The notes: generated by a model from the sequence alone, not told the origin. Shown: positions 1-8,224, numbered from the stretch's first letter. The stretch: 64,000 nt of DNA from Microbacterium terregens (GCF_027922045.1 NZ_BSEX01000024.1:1-64000); one strand, 5' to 3'. Program-made: numbers and translations.

Positions 1-2
1 TG

Positions 3-236
3 CTGCGGGTCGGCCAGGGTCAGGAAGTGCATGGATTGGCGACCGCCGCGTGCATCTGGGTGACGGCCACGATCGGCGCGGCAGCGGGGTTGGCAGTGTG
101 GCCGCTCATCATCGGCGGGGTGAGCCTTGCAATGCTCGTCCTGTTCGTCGGTGCGCCGCTGGAACGCCGCATCCGCGAGCGGGCTCGCCGGACGCCGGCC
201 GAGGCCGACAGGAAGGACGTCGAGCGCAAGCCGTGA
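3..236 (+). CDS. MgtC/SapB-family membrane protein, C-terminal part (5' end outside window)
   Basis: The reading frame is open from base 3 and ends at a TGA before 237, so the gene starts outside the window. The visible 77 residues contain HGLATAACIWVTATIGAAAG followed by a hydrophobic segment and a basic tail. This is the transmembrane pattern at the end of the MgtC membrane domain, where related proteins read R/HGLxTAAxLWxxAAxG. MgtC-family proteins are inner-membrane proteins linked to magnesium limitation and to modulation of the F-type ATP synthase. The short charged tail suggests a form without the long cytoplasmic ACT-like domain. It converges with the anti-sigma gene, 51 bases apart. 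The family call is from memory of the motif; the missing N-terminus prevents confirmation. Confidence 0.6.
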   Translation: MRVGQGQEVHGLATAACIWVTATIGAAAGLAVWPLIIGGVSLAMLVLFVGAPLERRIRERARRTPAEADRKDVERKP

Positions 237-287
237 TCCCGCTGGATCGCCCGGTGCCTGTCGGCGTCGGGAAGCGGCAAGGTGCAA

Positions 288-1058
288 TCAGGACACCAGC
301 GCCGCATCGGCCTGGCGCCGGACCTCGTCGGCGATCGGATGCAACTCGGCCGCGGGTCGCTCGCCCACCACACTATAGCCGATCCCATCAACCGCCCATG
401 TGACCCGGCCCATGGTCCCGCTGGACGTGCTGGTCATGCTCGCGGTCTTGTCGATCTGCATAGGCCTCGTCAGCACCGCGAGTTTCGACGCTTGCGGTCC
501 GTCGTAGAGGAGCAGTGCCGCAGGGCCGTGAGGCGTCGCGACCAATCGCCCCCCGCCATAGCGATAGCCGGCTGTGCTGAGGTCCGGGATGGTGACGCGC
601 TCACCCAGTCGGGCGGAGGTCCACCGGATCAGCATGGCGCGCTGGTCGGGGCCGATTTCCGCCGGTCGTATCCGGTCGGCGGCATAGACACGGAAATTGT
701 CACTCGCCTCGTTGGCCAGCGCCGCGATGCCCGCGCGGGGTTCACCGCTCCACCGCGCGCTCGACCAGCCCCCGCCAAACCCCAACGCCAGCAGAAGTGA
801 CGCGGCAATGGCGAGTTGCCAACGCGGTTGCCTTTGCCGTCCCCTGATCGCTGCCACGCGCATCGTCGCCGGAATGGGTTCGTCCGCGATCGTGGTGAAC
901 AGGGATGCAAGGGCTCGCGCCTGCTCCGCCTGCTCCCGCAAACGGGCATGCAGATCCGGCTGGCCTTTAAGGTAGGCGTCAACCAGGCGCTGCCGCTCGG
1001 GCGACAACCTGCCATCGATCCATGCGGCCAGATCGTCCTCGCCGATCGGGCTGGTCAT
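288..1058 (-). CDS. anti-sigma factor, single-pass membrane protein
   Basis: A 256-residue protein whose start overlaps the stop of the ECF sigma gene in an ATGA junction, the classical arrangement for a cognate anti-sigma. Residues 1-70 carry the DDLAAWIDGRLSPERxxxVDAYL pattern of anti-sigma domains. A membrane segment follows at about residues 80-100 (LAIAASLLLALGFGGGW), then a periplasmic region of about 155 residues. The HxxxCxxC motif of zinc-binding anti-sigma factors is absent. It should hold the neighbouring sigma factor at the membrane and release it on an envelope or redox signal. It is the last gene of a four-gene minus-strand operon with DUF305 and beta-propeller genes. The stimulus cannot be read from the sequence. 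Confidence 0.8.
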   Translation of the reverse strand: MTSPIGEDDLAAWIDGRLSPERQRLVDAYLKGQPDLHARLREQAEQARALASLFTTIADEPIPATMRVAAIRGRQRQPRWQLAIAASLLLALGFGGGWSSARWSGEPRAGIAALANEASDNFRVYAADRIRPAEIGPDQRAMLIRWTSARLGERVTIPDLSTAGYRYGGGRLVATPHGPAALLLYDGPQASKLAVLTRPMQIDKTASMTSTSSGTMGRVTWAVDGIGYSVVGERPAAELHPIADEVRRQADAALVS

Positions 1059-1564
1059 TGCACGCTCCTCAATCGCGGCCGTTCACCCTCCCGGAGGAGT
1101 GTCGCCAGACGGTCGCGCCCCCGCGATATGCGCGACATCACCGTGCCCAGCGGCACGCCGACGACGGCAGCGACCTCCGCATAGGGCAGACCCTCGACCG
1201 ATACGAGGAGCAGCACCGTTCGCTGCTCTTCAGGCAACGCATCAAGCGCGCGCAGCAGGTCGCGGTGGTGCAGGCCTGTGTCCTGATCGGCCGGACGGCC
1301 GAGCGCGGCGTCATCCACGAGGTGGAGCGGAACCGCCGTGCCTCGCCGGCTACGCTGCCGCTGATGGTCGACCAACAGATTGTGCAGGATCGCGTAGACC
1401 CATGGGCGAACCTCCACCCCGCGCCGCTGTCGCCATCGCCCGACCGCGCGCTCGAGGCAATCCTGCACCACGTCGTCCGCCATCGCCCGATCGCGCAGCC
1501 ACGACCGGGCATAGCGGCGCAGGCCGGGGATCAGGGGTTCGATCGCGGCGGCAAGAGGGTCCAT
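1055..1564 (-). CDS. ECF-family RNA polymerase sigma factor
   Basis: A 169-residue sigma-70-family protein of ECF size with only regions 2 and 4. Region 2 shows the RDRAMADDVVQDCLERAV pattern that binds core polymerase and the -10 element. Region 4 near residues 110-160 has the helix-turn-helix with PYAEVAAVVGVPLGTVMSRI, which reads the -35 element. The stop overlaps the anti-sigma start by 4 nt, and the beta-propeller gene ends only 1 nt upstream of this start, so the four genes are probably co-transcribed. The promoter-like sequence in front of the DUF305 gene fits ECF recognition and suggests autoregulation; this is inference. Confidence 0.9.
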   Translation of the reverse strand: MDPLAAAIEPLIPGLRRYARSWLRDRAMADDVVQDCLERAVGRWRQRRGVEVRPWVYAILHNLLVDHQRQRSRRGTAVPLHLVDDAALGRPADQDTGLHHRDLLRALDALPEEQRTVLLLVSVEGLPYAEVAAVVGVPLGTVMSRISRGRDRLATLLREGERPRLRSVQ

Positions 1565-1565
1565 T

Positions 1566-3005
1566 TCAGTCGCGCTGCACCTGCACGATGCGTCCAGGCG
1601 CGCCGTTCACCACCTCCGCCACCGCCAGAAAGCGGCGGGGCGTCGCGGTGCTGCCCTGAACGATCTGCCGGATCGGACCCGATGCGTTGACGATCGCCGC
1701 ACCTGCCGGGTTGCTCATGAAGTTCGCAAGCGGCTCTAACGCACCACTGCCGTCCGCATTGGCGGTCAGCACGAGCATGTAAGGCTTTTTGGGCTGCAAA
1801 CCGGTAACGGCACTTTGCACGACCTGAATGATGCCCTGGTCGAAGAGGGTGATGCTGCTTGCTGTACCTTTGCCGCCGATCGGCCCCATGGTCAGATGCA
1901 ACGCCTTGCCGGCCGTGCCGAGCGGCTGGAGATTGTCGGTGCCGGGGCCTGTCGGAACTGCGTTCGACACATAGGCGATCGCCTGCGGTGCCTGTCCGAC
2001 CGGCACGGTGGCAACGACCGTGTTGCCAGCGGTGTCGATCGCGGCGAGCTCATCGGCATTCTCCAGCCCGACGTAGATGCGCCGGCCGTCGCCCGATGGC
2101 CAGACACCGTGCGGCATCTTGCCGACCGGGATGGTGGCGACGGGCGCGAAGTCGGATGTGCGGAACACCTTCACCGCATTCTCTCCGCCGACCGTCACAT
2201 AGGCGAACTGCCCCTTGGCCGTGCGGGCGAAGTTGACATGGTTGGTGATCGGCCCGGTATCCAGCACCTTCAGGATCGCGAAGGGTGGTCTCGCATCGAA
2301 TGCGACCGTCTTGCCGATGTCCTTCAGCGTGAACCACACCTGCTTGCCGTCCGGCGTCGCGGCAATATTGGGACAGAACGGGCTTGGCTGTGCCACCTGT
2401 CCGACCTGCGCGTGGGTCGCGACATCGAACACGGCCAGCACCGGATTGAACGACGAACAGACATAGCCGTACCGGCCATCGGGAGAGAAGATCGTCATGC
2501 CCGGACCACCGGGCGTCTTGATGCGCCCCGTCTCCTTGTACGTCGTAGGGTCGAGCACGGCGATATAGTCCTCGCCGCGTACCGTAACCCACACCTCCTT
2601 GCCGTTTGGCGTGAAGAACGCCTCGTGCGGACTGCGCCCGACATAGGTCGTGTGCTTGACGGTGTTGGTGGCGGTGTCGATCCACGACACGGCGTTCGAT
2701 CCGATCGACACGACCGCCAAGGTCTTCCCGTCCGGCGAGAAGCCGAGGCCGTGGACCAGCACCTGTCCCTTGTAGAGCGGCGAAAAGTTCATCGGCTGGG
2801 GATCGCCCAGCTTGATGACGCCGAGCAGCCGGTTGTCGGCCGGGTCCGTCACCGACACCGTGTTGGAGAATTGTTCGGACGCATAGACGCGGTCGCGGTG
2901 GCTGACGGGTACGTCCCTGGCGTTCCATGGCGCCTGCTGGGCCATGGCGATCCCCGGTGCGGCGCTCATCAGCAAGGCGGCCGAGCGCAGGATGGTCCGG
3001 ATCAT
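1566..3005 (-). CDS. exported YVTN-type beta-propeller protein
   Basis: A 479-residue protein with a signal peptide ending near IAMAQQ (about residue 24). It has many beta-propeller blades with the YVTN/YncE signature: SPDGKTLAVVSIGSNAVSWI, TPNGKEVWVTVRGEDYIAVL, GDGRRIYVGLENADELAAID. The C-terminal 120 residues leave the repeat pattern and form a separate beta-rich domain. Such proteins are periplasmic and usually serve as binding scaffolds or lactonase-like enzymes; the substrate is unknown here. It starts 1 nt after the stop of the DUF305 gene and is followed by the sigma gene, so it probably belongs to the regulon of the neighbouring ECF factor. Confidence 0.8.
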   Translation of the reverse strand: MIRTILRSAALLMSAAPGIAMAQQAPWNARDVPVSHRDRVYASEQFSNTVSVTDPADNRLLGVIKLGDPQPMNFSPLYKGQVLVHGLGFSPDGKTLAVVSIGSNAVSWIDTATNTVKHTTYVGRSPHEAFFTPNGKEVWVTVRGEDYIAVLDPTTYKETGRIKTPGGPGMTIFSPDGRYGYVCSSFNPVLAVFDVATHAQVGQVAQPSPFCPNIAATPDGKQVWFTLKDIGKTVAFDARPPFAILKVLDTGPITNHVNFARTAKGQFAYVTVGGENAVKVFRTSDFAPVATIPVGKMPHGVWPSGDGRRIYVGLENADELAAIDTAGNTVVATVPVGQAPQAIAYVSNAVPTGPGTDNLQPLGTAGKALHLTMGPIGGKGTASSITLFDQGIIQVVQSAVTGLQPKKPYMLVLTANADGSGALEPLANFMSNPAGAAIVNASGPIRQIVQGSTATPRRFLAVAEVVNGAPGRIVQVQRD

Positions 3006-3006
3006 G

Positions 3007-3390
3007 TCAGTGCTCCATATGGCTGTGGTGGTCGCCGCCCTGCGTCGGGGCTGGCGTCGAAGGGGGTAGCGGCTGACCGATCGCCAGCTTCATGGCGGCG
3101 ATCTCCTGCTGCTGATCAATGATGATCTCCTGCGCGATGCGCTTGAGCTGCTCGTTGTGGCCGTAGCGAAGCTCCGCCACCGCCATATCGATGGCACCCT
3201 GATGATGCGGAAGCATCATCGTGACGAAGTCGCGGTCGACGTCGCCGGACGGCTTGACCATCATGCCCGCCATCATCCGGTCCATCGCGGCAGCCACCAT
3301 GCTGGCGTAACCACCGGCAGGGGCGGCCGCGACTGCGCCTGTGAGCAGGGCCGAAGCAGTCAGACCGAGCATCCAATATCGTCTACGCAT
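3007..3390 (-). CDS. DUF305-family exported protein
   Basis: This start gives 127 residues. The open frame extends to an ATG at 3420, but that codon lies almost on the predicted -10 element, and GGAGG lies just in front of the ATG at 3390. An N-terminal hydrophobic segment (MLGLTASALLTGAVAAAPA) looks like a signal peptide. The DUF305 core follows: DFVTMMLPHHQGAIDMAVAEL, then GHNEQLKRIAQEIIIDQQQEI. The paired histidines and the histidine-rich tail HHSHMEH are typical of DUF305 proteins, which often occur with copper or other metal stress genes; a metal-binding role is inferred. It is the first gene of the operon with the beta-propeller, sigma and anti-sigma genes. Confidence 0.8.
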   Translation of the reverse strand: MRRRYWMLGLTASALLTGAVAAAPAGGYASMVAAAMDRMMAGMMVKPSGDVDRDFVTMMLPHHQGAIDMAVAELRYGHNEQLKRIAQEIIIDQQQEIAAMKLAIGQPLPPSTPAPTQGGDHHSHMEH

Positions 3391-3419
3391 AAGCCTCCGG
3401 CGCATCAGTCCTGAAAGCA

Positions 3420-3446
3420 TAGACGACGCTCGTCCGGGTTTATTCC
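3420..3446 (-). promoter_or_regulatory. candidate ECF-sigma promoter of the DUF305-sigma operon
   Basis: Reading the minus strand, GGAATAA at 3446-3440 is followed after a short spacer by CGTC at 3425-3422. This matches the general ECF pattern of a GGAA-type -35 and a CGTC-type -10. A transcript starting about 7 bases downstream would begin near 3413, which supports translation starts at 3405 or 3390 rather than 3420. Binding by the sigma factor encoded in the same operon is inferred. Confidence 0.5.
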
Positions 3447-3540
3447 ATGGGTGAGCCGGTTATCAGCCTTCCCGATTGGGAACCTCCAACGGGACGACCG
3501 TCACCGGCAGAAAAATCCGCTGTATCCCCGCCGGGGCTTT

Positions 3541-3606
3541 CCCAAAATATGTTCCCGAAATATGAGTCCCGAAATTCGCTGTTTGAGATGGGATAACGGG
3601 ACTCAT
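3541..3606 (+). promoter_or_regulatory. repeat-rich operator or res-like site before the serine recombinase
   Basis: Three short direct repeats of the form CCCRAAAT begin at 3541, 3554 and 3568. A 10-bp inverted repeat, ATGAGTCCCG at 3562-3571 and CGGGACTCAT at 3597-3606, reaches into the recombinase start codon. Resolvase-family recombinases usually bind multi-subsite DNA next to their own gene, both for recombination and autoregulation, so this block is the natural candidate. Subsite boundaries are not certain. Confidence 0.4.
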
Positions 3607-4171
3607 GCTGGTTGGTTATGCGCGTGTCTCGACCTCCGATCAGGACCTGACGCTACAAACCGATGCGCTGACCAAGGCAGGGTGCGAAAAGCTGTTCACC
3701 GACAAGGTGAGCGGTGCGAAGCTGAACCGTCCCGGTCTGACCGAAGCTCTCAATTTCGTGCGGGCCGGTGACACGTTGGTGATATGGAAGCTCGATCGCC
3801 TTGGCCGTTCGATCGGGGGCCTGATCGAACTGGCGGCCGACCTGTCCGCTCGCAAGATTGATTTCCGATCGCTGACGGACGGGTTCGACACGGCCACCCC
3901 ATCGGGCCGGCTGCTGTTCCACATTCTCGCCTCGGTCGCGGAGATGGAGCGCGAACTGATAAAGGAACGGACGATTGCCGGTTTGGCAGCGGCACGGGCA
4001 AAGGGCGGCACGGGTGGAGGCCGCAAGTCCGTAATGACGCCCGACATGCTCGACACCGCCCGCAAGCTGCTCAAGGCCGGCGACAAACCAGCGAAGGTCG
4101 CAAAGCTGCTACAGGTCGGCCGTTCCACCTTCTATCGCCATTTCCCTGCGGCCGAACGCGAACCCGGCTAA
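3605..4171 (+). CDS. serine recombinase of the resolvase/invertase family
   Basis: A 188-residue protein. The N-terminus MLVGYARVSTSDQDLTLQ carries the catalytic serine in the YxRVST motif (Ser9). KLDRLGRSIGGLIEL, GRLLFHILASVAEMERELI and ERTIAGLAAARAKG are conserved catalytic-domain segments of Tn3-type resolvases and invertases. A C-terminal helix-turn-helix (AKVAKLLQVGRSTFYRHFP) binds DNA. Length and domain order are normal for the small resolvase group, not the large integrases. It ends 6 nt from the stop of the convergent IS1182 transposase, so the two may form one mobile unit. Confidence 0.9.
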   Translation: MLVGYARVSTSDQDLTLQTDALTKAGCEKLFTDKVSGAKLNRPGLTEALNFVRAGDTLVIWKLDRLGRSIGGLIELAADLSARKIDFRSLTDGFDTATPSGRLLFHILASVAEMERELIKERTIAGLAAARAKGGTGGGRKSVMTPDMLDTARKLLKAGDKPAKVAKLLQVGRSTFYRHFPAAEREPG

Positions 4172-4177
4172 TCGGTG

Positions 4178-5596
4178 TCAGAAGATTGTCGCGTAGTAGG
4201 ATTGCTCGAACCGGCCCCGGCTGATCCGAGCCATGTGGTCAATCCGCTCCGGGGGCGGGCGGCGGGTCCGTGCCGGTCGTGCGTCAGGACGGGCCAATAG
4301 CACGAGATTGGCAATGACCGCGCCCAACAGAAACTCTTCCTCGGCACCGCGCAGGCCGCGAAGGTGCAAACGGGTCAGCCCTCGCTTGCCTTTGGCATCG
4401 GCAAACACCCGCTCGACACCCCGGCGTAGCCGCATCGACCGCTTGAATAGCGGCGTTTGCATCTCGCCGCGCACCAGCTCACGCACGTCCTCATGTTCGC
4501 TGTGCGTGACCGACCTGTTGCTGCCTGCGGTGCATTTCCGTTTGAGGTGACAGGCGCGGCAATCGGCAGGACTGGCGCTGTATCGGAGAAAGCCCGCCCG
4601 ACGATCGGCACCGCGAAAGGGCAGTATCTTCCCAGCGGGGCAGACATAGCGGTCCTGCTCCCGCTCATAGCGGAAGGCTTCGCGGGGGAATTTACCCTTG
4701 GTCTGTTCGGATCGTTCCAGCACCGGGATATGCGGGATGGTGCCGCGATCGGTGACGAACGCCAGAAACGCGGCGCTGCCATCGGCGGTGTCGGCCGCGA
4801 CACGCTTTGGCCGGTAGCCGAACCGATCGTCGGCCCGTGCCAGCATGGTCCGCCCCGCATCGACTTCCGCCGCGAAGCGGGCGGGACTGGCCTCCACGTC
4901 AATCGCCACCCCTCCCGGCGTGTCGATCAGGACATTGAAGGCATAGCCGAACCGGCCCCGCGCCGTGCGCGCTGACCATGCCGACGCCGGATCGGTGCGT
5001 GACACCTCGGCCGGCTTTCCACGCGGTACGCCATGTTCCTGCGGTGGAGCATTGGCCTGATCCGCCAGCCATTCACAAACCGGGCGGGAAAGCCGGGGCG
5101 CGGCCATGTCGGCGTCCCGCATCTTGCGCTGCCAACTTGCATCGGCCGCGACGAACGAAGCGTCGACTGCGGCATCCTTGTGGACGATCATTCCCGCGTT
5201 GGCGCTGCGCCGCACGGTCTGCTCGAACAGGATGCGGAAGATGCCGGCATCGCGAAAGCGGCCATGCCGGTTCTTGCTGAACGTCGAGTGGTGCGGCACG
5301 GGCGCATCGGGCGGCAATCGGCAGAACCAGCGATAGGCGAGGTTGAAGCGGACTTCCTCGCACAGCCGGCGCTCCGACGTGATGCCATACAGGCGAGCGA
5401 TCAGCGCCATGCGGACCAGCAATTCGGGCGCGATCGAGGGACGCCCACGGCGGCTGTAGTGCGGCGCGAGCGCATCGCGCAGTTCACCCAGGTCGATCAG
5501 CCCGTCTATCCTGCGTAGGATGTGATCGGCGGGGATCATTACTCCCAGCGCCCGCCAACTTGCGCCCTTGCCGCCTCGCTGTTGCTCACCCATCAT
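4178..5596 (-). CDS. IS1182-family transposase
   Basis: A 472-residue DDE transposase. The N-terminal DUF772-like region has DALAPHYSRRGRPSIAPELL and YGITSERRLCEEVRFNLAYR. A catalytic-domain segment has HKDAAVDASFVAADAS. A cysteine-bearing region, ADCRACHLKRKCT, is typical of IS1182 transposases. The C-terminus has RVFADAKGKRGLTRLHLRGL, including the expected acidic residue region. The frame is intact, so the copy may be functional. A TTTTTCAACAGCC sequence near 5660 resembles an insertion-sequence end, but I could not find a clear matching terminal repeat on the other side, so element boundaries are not assigned. Confidence 0.9.
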   Translation of the reverse strand: MMGEQQRGGKGASWRALGVMIPADHILRRIDGLIDLGELRDALAPHYSRRGRPSIAPELLVRMALIARLYGITSERRLCEEVRFNLAYRWFCRLPPDAPVPHHSTFSKNRHGRFRDAGIFRILFEQTVRRSANAGMIVHKDAAVDASFVAADASWQRKMRDADMAAPRLSRPVCEWLADQANAPPQEHGVPRGKPAEVSRTDPASAWSARTARGRFGYAFNVLIDTPGGVAIDVEASPARFAAEVDAGRTMLARADDRFGYRPKRVAADTADGSAAFLAFVTDRGTIPHIPVLERSEQTKGKFPREAFRYEREQDRYVCPAGKILPFRGADRRAGFLRYSASPADCRACHLKRKCTAGSNRSVTHSEHEDVRELVRGEMQTPLFKRSMRLRRGVERVFADAKGKRGLTRLHLRGLRGAEEEFLLGAVIANLVLLARPDARPARTRRPPPERIDHMARISRGRFEQSYYATIF

Positions 5597-5780
5597 GGCC
5601 GCTGCTCCTGATGTGTCGAAGCCGGGAACCCGTTAGGAACGCGATCGGATCACCCCGCCTTTTTCAACAGCCCCGGCCGTTTTACGAACAGTTTGAGCCT
5701 GATGTCGCGGGTGAGCTCGCCGATCGTTGCCCGAAAATGGCTGCTCGTTCACGGATCCGACAGACGGGAACCATGCCGCA

Positions 5781-5805
5781 GCCCAAGGCGTTGAGCGCCT
5801 TGGGC
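5781..5805. promoter_or_regulatory. stem-loop upstream of the alcohol dehydrogenase gene
   Basis: GCCCAAGGCG (5781-5790) and CGCCTTGGGC (5796-5805) form a perfect 10-bp stem with a 5-base loop. It lies about 45 bases before the dehydrogenase start codon, in the segment between the transposase gene and that start. It could stop read-through from the insertion sequence or act in the leader; no U-tract follows. Confidence 0.4.
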
Positions 5806-5849
5806 GAGGTCCTTACGACGGGGACGTCCGATTAGATGGGGGAAACGAC

Positions 5850-7025
5850 ATGCGCGCACTATGCTGGCACGGTAAGGGCGATGTCCGTGTCGACACCGTC
5901 GCGGATCCCGAGATCAAGCACCCGCGCGATGCGATCATCAAAGTAACCGCCTGCGCGATCTGCGGGTCGGACCTTCACCTGCTGGATGGCTACCAGCCCA
6001 CCATGGAGGCCGGCGACATCCTCGGCCACGAGAACATGGGCGAGGTCGTGGCGCTCGGGTCCGAGGTCACCAACCTCAAGATCGGGGACCGGGTGGTGGT
6101 GCCGTTCACGATCAGCTGCGGCGATTGCTGGTTCTGCAAGAAGGGTCTGTTTGCGGCCTGCGATCGGACCAATCCGAACGCCGAGATGGCCGCCAAGGCG
6201 ATGGGCCATTCGCCCGCCGGGCTGTTCGGCTTCAGCCACATGCTGGGCGGCTACTGCGGCGGTCAGGCGGAGTATCTCCGCGTGCCGATGGCGGATGTCG
6301 GTCCGATCAAGATTCCCGACAACGTTACCGACGAGCAGGCCCTCTTCCTATCGGATATCTTCCCGACCGGCTACATGGCCGCCGAGAATGCGCAGATCGA
6401 GCATGGCGACACCGTCGCGATCTGGGGCTGCGGTCCGGTCGGCCAGTTCGCCATCCGCTCCGCGCTGATGATGGGCGCCGGCCGCGTGATCGCGATCGAC
6501 GAGGTGCCCGAGCGACTCGCCATGGCGGAGGCCGGTGGCGCTGAGACGATTAACTTCGCCGAAACCGATGTCTATGACGAGCTGCAGGCGCGAACCAAGG
6601 GCCGGGGCCCCGACAGCTGCATCGATGCTGTCGGCTGCGAGGCGGCCGCGCACGGGGCGGCGGACGCGGTCATGGACAAGGTGAAGGCAAGCATGATGCT
6701 CGCCACTGATCGTGTCCACGTCCTGCGGCAGGCGATCATGAGCTGCCGCAAGGGCGGCACGGTCTCCGTGCCCGGCGTCTACGTCGGGATGGGTGACAAG
6801 CTTCCGATCGGTGCAGCGATGAACAAAGGACTAACGATCAAGCTCGGCCAAACCCACGTGCAGCGCTATACTAGACCGTTGCTGGAAAAAATCGTCGCGG
6901 GCGCGATCGACCCCAGCTTCGTGATCACCCACCCGGCCAGTCTTGAAGACGCGCCAGAAATGTACGCTAAATTCCGCGACAAGGAAGAAGGTGTGATCAA
7001 GGTTGTTATGCGCCCGCACGGTTGA
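5850..7025 (+). CDS. zinc-dependent alcohol dehydrogenase (threonine/formaldehyde dehydrogenase-like MDR family)
   Basis: The ATG at 5850 is preceded by GGGGGAAA and begins the conserved N-terminus [17 protein letters not shown]; an upstream in-frame start would add 41 unrelated residues. The 391-residue protein has the catalytic zinc ligands Cys38 (CGSD) and His60-Glu61 (GHENMGEV). The structural zinc site is Cys90, Cys93, Cys96 and Cys104. The Rossmann loop GCGPVG lies near residues 193-198, and Asp217 after the second strand indicates NAD rather than NADP. Glutathione-independent formaldehyde dehydrogenases and related medium-chain dehydrogenases share this layout; the substrate is not determined. 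It follows the IS and has no partner gene. Confidence 0.85.
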   Translation: MRALCWHGKGDVRVDTVADPEIKHPRDAIIKVTACAICGSDLHLLDGYQPTMEAGDILGHENMGEVVALGSEVTNLKIGDRVVVPFTISCGDCWFCKKGLFAACDRTNPNAEMAAKAMGHSPAGLFGFSHMLGGYCGGQAEYLRVPMADVGPIKIPDNVTDEQALFLSDIFPTGYMAAENAQIEHGDTVAIWGCGPVGQFAIRSALMMGAGRVIAIDEVPERLAMAEAGGAETINFAETDVYDELQARTKGRGPDSCIDAVGCEAAAHGAADAVMDKVKASMMLATDRVHVLRQAIMSCRKGGTVSVPGVYVGMGDKLPIGAAMNKGLTIKLGQTHVQRYTRPLLEKIVAGAIDPSFVITHPASLEDAPEMYAKFRDKEEGVIKVVMRPHG

Positions 7026-7063
7026 TTGGCGGAATAACCGGAAACAGGGCGCTTATCGATGCC

Positions 7064-7108
7064 GATCGACACCGCCGCTTTGGAGCACGTGTAGCGGCGG
7101 TGTCGATC
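7064..7108. terminator. strong hairpin between convergent genes
   Basis: GATCGACACCGCCGCT (7064-7079) pairs perfectly with AGCGGCGGTGTCGATC (7093-7108), giving a 16-bp stem with a 13-base loop. It starts 39 bases after the dehydrogenase stop, before the oppositely oriented reductase remnant, the expected place for a bidirectional terminator. There is no clear T-run, so termination is inferred from the stem and position. Confidence 0.55.
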
Positions 7109-7141
7109 AGCTTGCGACCAAGTATGTCGGCAGACCTAGGG

Positions 7142-7330
7142 TCAGGACTCGTTGACCATAGCGAACAGCGATGGCCGACGCACCAGGAAGCGAAGCGCCA
7201 CTTGGCGTGCGGTCGCGCCGTGGCTGGCCGCGATCTCCTCCAGCACGCGCCCGCCAGGGGTGCGCGGGCCGGGGAAGTCGCCTTGGCCGAACGGGCTGTC
7301 GGCGCCCGGCCGCGCGAACTTCCCATGATT
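7142..7330 (-). pseudogene. aldo/keto reductase fragment
   Basis: The frame encodes HGKFARPGADSPFGQGDF, then RTPGGRVLEEIAASHGATA and RQVALRFLVRRPSLFAMVNES. This is the pattern near the C-terminal end of bacterial aldo/keto reductases, including the region that normally reads SLFAIPKAS. The catalytic tetrad and most of the barrel are missing upstream. The protein stops a few residues after the conserved segment, so both ends appear lost. Longer open frames through this DNA come from the overlapping plus-strand ABM-like gene and do not restore the reductase. I read it as a decayed remnant of about 63 codons. Confidence 0.6.
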
Positions 7331-7390
7331 TAGGCCCAGGACGCCTTCCGTGGAGCTCGAGGCGCTACCATCGGAACAAGGAGAGAAAAG

Positions 7391-8065
7391 ATGCACAAGG
7401 CACTGTTCGTAGGCATTGAAGCCGGGCCGACCCACCAGGAAGATGCCGCTGAATTCCTCCGGGGTGCGCTGGAGCCGGTCGAGCATGAGCAGGACACGCG
7501 GCACTGGTACGCGCTGCGCTTTGGCCCCGCCGACTTCGCCATCTTCGATACCTTCCCCGGCAATGCCGGCCGGCTGAAGCATCTGTTCGGCACGGTCGGC
7601 CGGGCGCTGGTGGTGAAGACCTTCACCATCCTCAACGGATTGCCGGAGATCGAGCCGGCCGACATCCTCGCCCTCAAGGTGCCGGCGGCGGACGCCCTGC
7701 CGCGCTTGGCCCTGCATGTTCCGCTTGAAGCACGGGACGGTGCGGAGGAAGAGGTTGCCCGCTTCCTCCAAGGAGCCCGATCGGCCGTGGAGCGGGAGCC
7801 TGGCACCCTGTCGTGGTACGCTCTGCGTCTCGGAAAGACTCGGTTCGCCATCCTCGATACCTTCGCCGACGAGGCAGGGCGCGAGACGCATCTGTCGGGC
7901 GAAATCGGCACGGCGCTATCCGGAAGCGCTGCTTCGCTGTTCGCCGAGCCTCCCCAGATCCACCGCGCACAAATCTTGGCGTTCAAGATTGCATCCGCTG
8001 GTGATGAGGAGAGGACGAGCAGGAACACGTCGGTCGCGCGGCCGCTTGAGAGAGGGACAGTCTGA
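7391..8065 (+). CDS. tandem ABM-like (antibiotic biosynthesis monooxygenase-type) domain protein
   Basis: A 224-residue protein built of two similar halves. The first, residues 1-95, has AAEFLRGALEPVEHEQDTRHWYALRFGPADFAIFDTF. The second, residues 100-200, has VARFLQGARSAVEREPGTLSWYALRLGKTRFAILDTF. The repeated WYALR and FAIxDTF segments resemble the short beta-alpha-beta ferredoxin-like fold of the ABM superfamily, which normally dimerises; here the dimer appears fused in one chain. GGAGAG lies just upstream of the start. The gene's TGA overlaps the ATG of the next small gene by one base. An enzymatic role is not shown. Confidence 0.65.
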   Translation: MHKALFVGIEAGPTHQEDAAEFLRGALEPVEHEQDTRHWYALRFGPADFAIFDTFPGNAGRLKHLFGTVGRALVVKTFTILNGLPEIEPADILALKVPAADALPRLALHVPLEARDGAEEEVARFLQGARSAVEREPGTLSWYALRLGKTRFAILDTFADEAGRETHLSGEIGTALSGSAASLFAEPPQIHRAQILAFKIASAGDEERTSRNTSVARPLERGTV

Positions 8066-8211
8066 TGGACACGAAGCAGAAGGTGCTCGTTGGAGCGGCC
8101 GTCGCCAGCACCGCGGCAGCCGGGGCCGCGTTCGCGTTCAAGTCCGCGGGCACGGATTCGAAGCTCACCAAGGCCCCTTGTCCGCCGTCAGCACCAATGG
8201 CACAGATTTGA
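8065..8211 (+). CDS. small hypothetical protein with an N-terminal hydrophobic segment
   Basis: A 48-residue frame whose ATG overlaps the stop of the ABM-like gene (TGATG), suggesting translational coupling. Residues 6-25 are small and hydrophobic (KVLVGAAVASTAAAGAAFAF), as in a signal peptide or a single membrane anchor. The last residues, APCPPSAPMAQI, run towards an IS3-like remnant and may not be the original C-terminus, so this may be the truncated start of a longer exported protein. Confidence 0.4.
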   Translation: MDTKQKVLVGAAVASTAAAGAAFAFKSAGTDSKLTKAPCPPSAPMAQI

Positions 8212-8224
8212 GGTTGTGATTTAA

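Noticed and set aside
1815..3122. A 435-codon plus-strand frame
   Set aside because: It is antisense to the beta-propeller gene, with Arg/His-rich composition and no family pattern; the minus strand carries clear propeller repeats and a signal peptide.
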